DNA of 34,653 bases from Paracoccaceae bacterium (GTDB lineage Bacteria > Pseudomonadota > Alphaproteobacteria > Rhodobacterales > Rhodobacteraceae). Below are positions 31,697 to 34,653 of this stretch, piece by piece. Made by a program: the position numbers and the translations under genes. Under the pieces are notes generated by a model. That model was not told where the DNA came from. It did not search any database and worked only from the letters and a program-made list of their open reading frames with translations. The first letter of the stretch is position 1; each line of letters begins with the position of its first letter. Where the stretch lies: NCBI GenBank assembly GCA_009773055.1, contig WOUW01000006.1, positions 1-34,653 on the forward strand. The letters run 5' to 3'.

Positions 31697-32566
31697 ATGT
31701 CGCGCTGGCGTGACCTGCCTTCCCTGGCGATGCTTCGGGCCTTTGACGCCACCGCGCGGCACGGCGGGTTCGCCGGTGCGGGACGGGTTCTGAATGTCAC
31801 GCATGCCGCCGTCACCCAGCAGGTGCGCGCGCTGGAGGCAGAGCTGGGGGTGCCTCTGGTGCAGCGGGCGGGGCGGACTGTCGCGTTGACCGAGGCGGGC
31901 GAGGCGCTGGCGCGCAGTCTGGCCGACGGGTTCGGCACCATCGAAACCGGAGTCGAAGCGTTGCGTCGGACCGAGGCGCGGCGGGTGGTGCGGGTGACGA
32001 CGACAACCTTCATCGCCGAGACGCATGTGATGCCGCGTCTGCCCGACTTCTGGGCCAAGCATCCCGGGATCGAAGTGGCGATGTCGCCGAGTCCTTCGAA
32101 GGAGCATTTCTCGAAGGGCGGCTTCGACATGGCGATCCGGGCGCTCGCCGATGGCTGGGTCGAGGCGCCGGACGAGGAAGTGCGACCGCTTGCGCAGGTC
32201 CCGCTTCTGGCCGTCTGTGCGCCGTCGCTTCTGCAGTCAGGTCCGGTCGATCTTCAGACCATTCCCTGGGTCGCTGGGGCGGACAGTCCCTGGGAGCACA
32301 TGCAGCTTGCCGCAACCGGAATTGATCCCGCCCGGCTGAACCGGGTGCAGCTTGGGAGTCCGCATCTGGAGATGTCGGCAGCGCGCAAGGGCCTCGGGGC
32401 GATGCTGGCAACCGAGATCATCTGTCGGGACGATCTGGCGACCGGGCGCCTTGTCGTGTTGCCGCTGCAGGGGCTGCCGCGGGTGACCTATGCCGTCGTG
32501 CTGCCCCGGGGCCCGCGTCGTCCGGCGGTCGAGACTTTTGCCGGGTGGCTGGCGACGATCTTCTAG
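31697..32566 (+). CDS. LysR-type transcriptional regulator (GcvA-like)
   Basis: A 289-residue LysR-type regulator with an N-terminal winged helix-turn-helix (LPSLAMLRAFDATARHGGF, then THAAVTQQVRALEAELGVPLVQR) and a C-terminal substrate-binding domain from about residue 95 (VRVTTTTFIAETHVMPRL). The sequence style, with SLAMLRAFDA and WEHM, resembles the GcvA/AmpR subgroup. AAAGGTGG about 6 nt upstream of the ATG supports the start. The divergent small ORF is the natural candidate target, with autoregulation. The stop TAG interlocks with the convergent NYN gene stop in a CTAG. Confidence 0.93.
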   Translation: MSRWRDLPSLAMLRAFDATARHGGFAGAGRVLNVTHAAVTQQVRALEAELGVPLVQRAGRTVALTEAGEALARSLADGFGTIETGVEALRRTEARRVVRVTTTTFIAETHVMPRLPDFWAKHPGIEVAMSPSPSKEHFSKGGFDMAIRALADGWVEAPDEEVRPLAQVPLLAVCAPSLLQSGPVDLQTIPWVAGADSPWEHMQLAATGIDPARLNRVQLGSPHLEMSAARKGLGAMLATEIICRDDLATGRLVVLPLQGLPRVTYAVVLPRGPRRPAVETFAGWLATIF

Positions 32567-33306
32567 GCCTTGTCGCGGACCATCAGCTGATTGGTTTCGC
32601 CCTTCTGGACATCGAAGCGGCCCGTGCGTTTCAGAAGGTCCGACAGCCGGGCACTGCCATAGCTGCGGCTATCGAAGTCGGGGTATAGCTGGGTCAGGAC
32701 CTGACCAAGCTGGCCCAGCGGATAGGCATCCTCTTCGATCCCGATCTTCTTCATCGCGGCAAGGATCAGCGGGATCGCTTTGGACGGCGGGTCCTTTTCG
32801 GGCTTTGGCTGGTCCTTGACAGGCTTTGCGGGCATCGGCGTATCGGCCGCGAGTTCCGGCGCAGCGGTCAGGTTTTCGAGGAACAGAAAACGGTTGCAGA
32901 CATTGCGCAGGCTTTCCGGCGTCTTCTTCTCGCCCACGCCGATCACCTGAAGGCCATCCTCGCGGATGCGGGAGGCGAGGCGGGTGAAATCGCTGTCGGA
33001 GGAGACGAGGACGAAGCCGTCGACCTTGCCTGCGTGCAGGATGTCCATCGCATCGATCACGAGGCCGATGTCGCTGGCGTTCTTGCCCTTGGTGTTGGCC
33101 GATTGCTGATGCATGACCAGTCCCAGCATTCGGGCCTTTTCCTTCCATTGCGACAGGGCCGAACTGGACCAGTCGCCGTAGACCCGGCGGACCGAGGGTT
33201 CGCCCAGCCCGGCGATTTCGTCCAGCACGGCCTCGATATGGCGCGCGGGGATGTTGTCGGCGTCGATCAGGACGGCAAGGCGGGGCGCGCGGGCGGTGTC
33301 GGGCAT
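32563..33306 (-). CDS. NYN-domain (LabA/DUF88) protein with C-terminal LOTUS domain
   Basis: A 247-residue protein with an N-terminal PIN-like NYN domain: D15, D17 and N18 in LIDADNIP, D79 in GKNASDIGLVIDAMD, and D104 and D106 in VSSDSDF. These make a plausible metal-dependent ribonuclease site. A Pro/Lys-rich linker (about 155-172) leads to an OST-HTH/LOTUS domain (about 173-240, PLILAAMKKIG...YGSARLSDLLKRTGRFDV), a fold associated with RNA or G-quadruplex binding. The likely role is RNA processing or decay; the targets are unknown. Its stop codon lies in the CTAG shared with the LysR gene, and it is divergent from the acyltransferase gene. Confidence 0.88.
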   Translation of the reverse strand: MPDTARAPRLAVLIDADNIPARHIEAVLDEIAGLGEPSVRRVYGDWSSSALSQWKEKARMLGLVMHQQSANTKGKNASDIGLVIDAMDILHAGKVDGFVLVSSDSDFTRLASRIREDGLQVIGVGEKKTPESLRNVCNRFLFLENLTAAPELAADTPMPAKPVKDQPKPEKDPPSKAIPLILAAMKKIGIEEDAYPLGQLGQVLTQLYPDFDSRSYGSARLSDLLKRTGRFDVQKGETNQLMVRDKA

Positions 33307-33425
33307 GGGGTCTCCGGGGTTGCCCCTTTGTGGCCGAGGCAGGGTCGCAAGGAAAGCGCAATCGCTTGGTTGACTTGGGGGATACGGCGAGCAACATCGC
33401 CGCCTGGCAGGCAGAGGCAGTGTGG

Positions 33426-34412
33426 ATGATCGGTGGATTGCAAATGCTGCGCGGCGTGGCCGCCACGCTGGCCGTCCTGTTCCACCTGCAGGCGGCCTCG
33501 GTCTTCGAGGGGCATGATCCCGGGATTGTGGGCTGGTTCAAGGGCGGCGAGGCTGGCGTCGACGTGTTCTTCGTCCTGTCGGGCTTCGTGATCTTTCATT
33601 CGGTTCAGGGCCGCGCCGACCGGGGGGCCTGGTGGTTTCTGCGCCAGCGGTTCTGGCGGGTCGTACCGCCCTACTGGGCGGCGCTGGGTCTGACGCTGAT
33701 CGCACTGGCGGCGCTGGCGGGGATGCGGGGAGACTGGTCGGAATGGCCCTCGGTCGGGAAGGTTCTTGCGTCGGTCCTTCTGCTGCCGGTGCCGCAGCAG
33801 GTGATGGCGGTGGCCTGGACGCTGACGGTCGAGGGGCTTTTCTACCTGATCGTCGCCGCGACATTCTTTCGCGGGGGCAACGGCGCTGTCCTGGGAGCGC
33901 TGGCGATATGGTCGCTGGTGACACTGGCGTTGAAGGCTCTGCGGCTTCCGTTGCCTGCCGAATTCGGGATCATTCAGTATTCTGGCGTCATCGAGTTCCT
34001 GTTCGGCGGGCTGATCGCCCTGGCGGTGGGCAAGGGCTGGCGGGCCGGTGCCCTGCCAGCTGTCGTTATCGGGACCATCGGGCTGGCACTGGTGGTGACG
34101 CATACCGTCACCTTCGCCTGGGGCCGGGCCTGGGTTGCGGGCCTGCCCTCGGCGGCGCTGGTCTACGGGCTGGCGGCGGGGGGATGGCGGGTGCCCCGCT
34201 GGACGATGGTCTGGGGCGAGGCGTCGTATCTTTTGTATCTTCTGCATCTTCTGGTCTTTTCGGTCGCAGGCACCCTGTTGCGCATCGCGGGCGTTGCGCC
34301 CTACGGTTCGGTCGGCGTGATGCTGGCGCTGGGGGCCTTGTCGATTGCGGTCTCGGTCGCGGCGACCGTGTGGCTGGAACGTCCCTACCGCGCCTGGACC
34401 AGGGGGCGCTAA
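33426..34412 (+). CDS. acyltransferase 3 family membrane protein (OafA/YrhL-like)
   Basis: A 328-residue integral membrane O-acyltransferase with about ten helices. The N-terminal signature IGGLQMLRGVAATLAVLFHLQ contains the conserved histidine H20. GVDVFFVLSGFVIFHS and the FLRQRFWRVVPPYW motif follow, and the C-terminal half has SYLLYLLHL. The family transfers acyl groups, often acetyl, to surface polysaccharides or lipids. The start at 33426 is chosen from the conserved N-terminus and GAGG about 8 nt upstream; the GTG at 33330 would add 32 residues crossing the promoter region. Only 3 nt separate its stop from the convergent ybaK-type stop. Confidence 0.88.
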   Translation: MIGGLQMLRGVAATLAVLFHLQAASVFEGHDPGIVGWFKGGEAGVDVFFVLSGFVIFHSVQGRADRGAWWFLRQRFWRVVPPYWAALGLTLIALAALAGMRGDWSEWPSVGKVLASVLLLPVPQQVMAVAWTLTVEGLFYLIVAATFFRGGNGAVLGALAIWSLVTLALKALRLPLPAEFGIIQYSGVIEFLFGGLIALAVGKGWRAGALPAVVIGTIGLALVVTHTVTFAWGRAWVAGLPSAALVYGLAAGGWRVPRWTMVWGEASYLLYLLHLLVFSVAGTLLRIAGVAPYGSVGVMLALGALSIAVSVAATVWLERPYRAWTRGR

Positions 34413-34415
34413 GGG

Positions 34416-34653
34416 TCAGGCGATCAGGGCGAGGGCCTTGGCCGACAGGGCTTGAAGCGCCGCCTTGGGCGTCAGCGACAGCAAAAGCCCGCGCTGGCCC
34501 GCGTTGATCCAGACCCGGGGGGCGGTGCAGGCGGTTGCCTCGATGGCTGTCGGCACCGCGCGCTTCTGCCCGAAGGGCGAGATGCCGCCGACATGATACC
34601 CGGTCAGCTTTTCAGCCTTGGGCACCGCCATCATCGCGGCGGACTTGCCTCCG
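34416..34653 (-). CDS. Cys-tRNA(Pro)/Cys-tRNA deacylase, YbaK/EbsC type (5' part outside window)
   Basis: The last 78 residues of a YbaK-family editing enzyme; the gene continues beyond the right edge. Visible are GGKSAAMMAVPKAEKLTGYHVGGISPFGQK, with the conserved lysine of GKSAA and the GGISPFG substrate-loop motif, then RAVPTAIEAT and the INAGQRGLLL strand. YbaK removes cysteine mischarged on tRNA(Pro). The full protein would be about 155 residues. Its 3' end is 3 nt from the convergent acyltransferase stop. Confidence 0.88.
   Translation of the reverse strand, partial: GGKSAAMMAVPKAEKLTGYHVGGISPFGQKRAVPTAIEATACTAPRVWINAGQRGLLLSLTPKAALQALSAKALALIA

Noticed and set aside
31271-32107. 278-codon minus-strand frame over the start of the LysR gene
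   Set aside because: Overlaps the helix-turn-helix coding region in antisense, has no family resemblance and no ribosome site. The shorter frame 31389-31601 in another register is the better candidate.
33267-34247. 326-codon minus-strand frame over the acyltransferase gene
   Set aside because: Pro/Arg/Gln-rich shadow; the plus strand encodes an obvious membrane acyltransferase.

Overview
The window reads as a stretch of core chromosome from an alphaproteobacterium of the family Rhodobacteraceae (Rhodobacter/Tabrizicola/Gemmobacter-like). The pointers are the high G+C content, the divergent serB / serC-serA arrangement with a structured serC leader, the alpha-2-macroglobulin + penicillin-binding protein 1C pair, a DMSP-lyase-like cupin, a UPF0314/DUF2585 protein and many Rhodobacteraceae-type small proteins. 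The genus cannot be fixed from sequence reading alone. I see no rRNA, tRNA, CRISPR array, insertion sequence, prophage or integrase.

Layout. Positions 1-4000 hold the complete phosphorylated serine pathway: serB leftward, serC and serA rightward, with a foldable serC leader and a three-way hairpin element between serC and serA. Positions 4000-8800 hold a DMSP-lyase-family cupin, a calcineurin-type phosphatase, two small membrane proteins, an MFS permease and a BktB-like thiolase. Positions 8800-16400 hold pbpC and a 5.4-kb alpha-2-macroglobulin gene with an N-terminal PAN/apple domain, a periplasmic protease trap with a peptidoglycan repair enzyme. A divergent hybrid histidine kinase follows (16583-19117), then recQ and yggT leftward. 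Positions 21900-25500 hold a thioesterase, a UMF1-type permease coupled to the murein endopeptidase mepA, and the queuosine-precursor transporter yhhQ. Positions 25513-27096 hold an unusual leader, the ribosome-rescue factor arfB and a phosphotransferase. Positions 27093-30007 hold NAD salvage (pncA-pncB) and the tRNA hydroxylase trhO. The right end holds an LLM flavin oxidoreductase, a small basic ORF, a LysR regulator, a NYN-LOTUS protein, an acyltransferase and a truncated ybaK-type gene.

The most interesting stretch is 25513-25771, just upstream of arfB. It carries a 14-nt perfect complement to the 16S rRNA 3' tail, a GTG-started 18-codon ORF whose start codon lies in a stem, mutually exclusive RNA pairings, and an intrinsic terminator 24 nt before arfB. 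It looks like a leader-peptide attenuator controlling a ribosome-rescue gene, or a free-standing small translated RNA. Other notable points are two convergent gene pairs whose stop codons interlock in one CTAG tetranucleotide, an 11-bp-phased CGTAT repeat cluster upstream of the LLM oxidoreductase gene, and several leaders with competing hairpins (serC, serC-serA, trhO). All functional statements come from motif recognition by eye; no database search was run.
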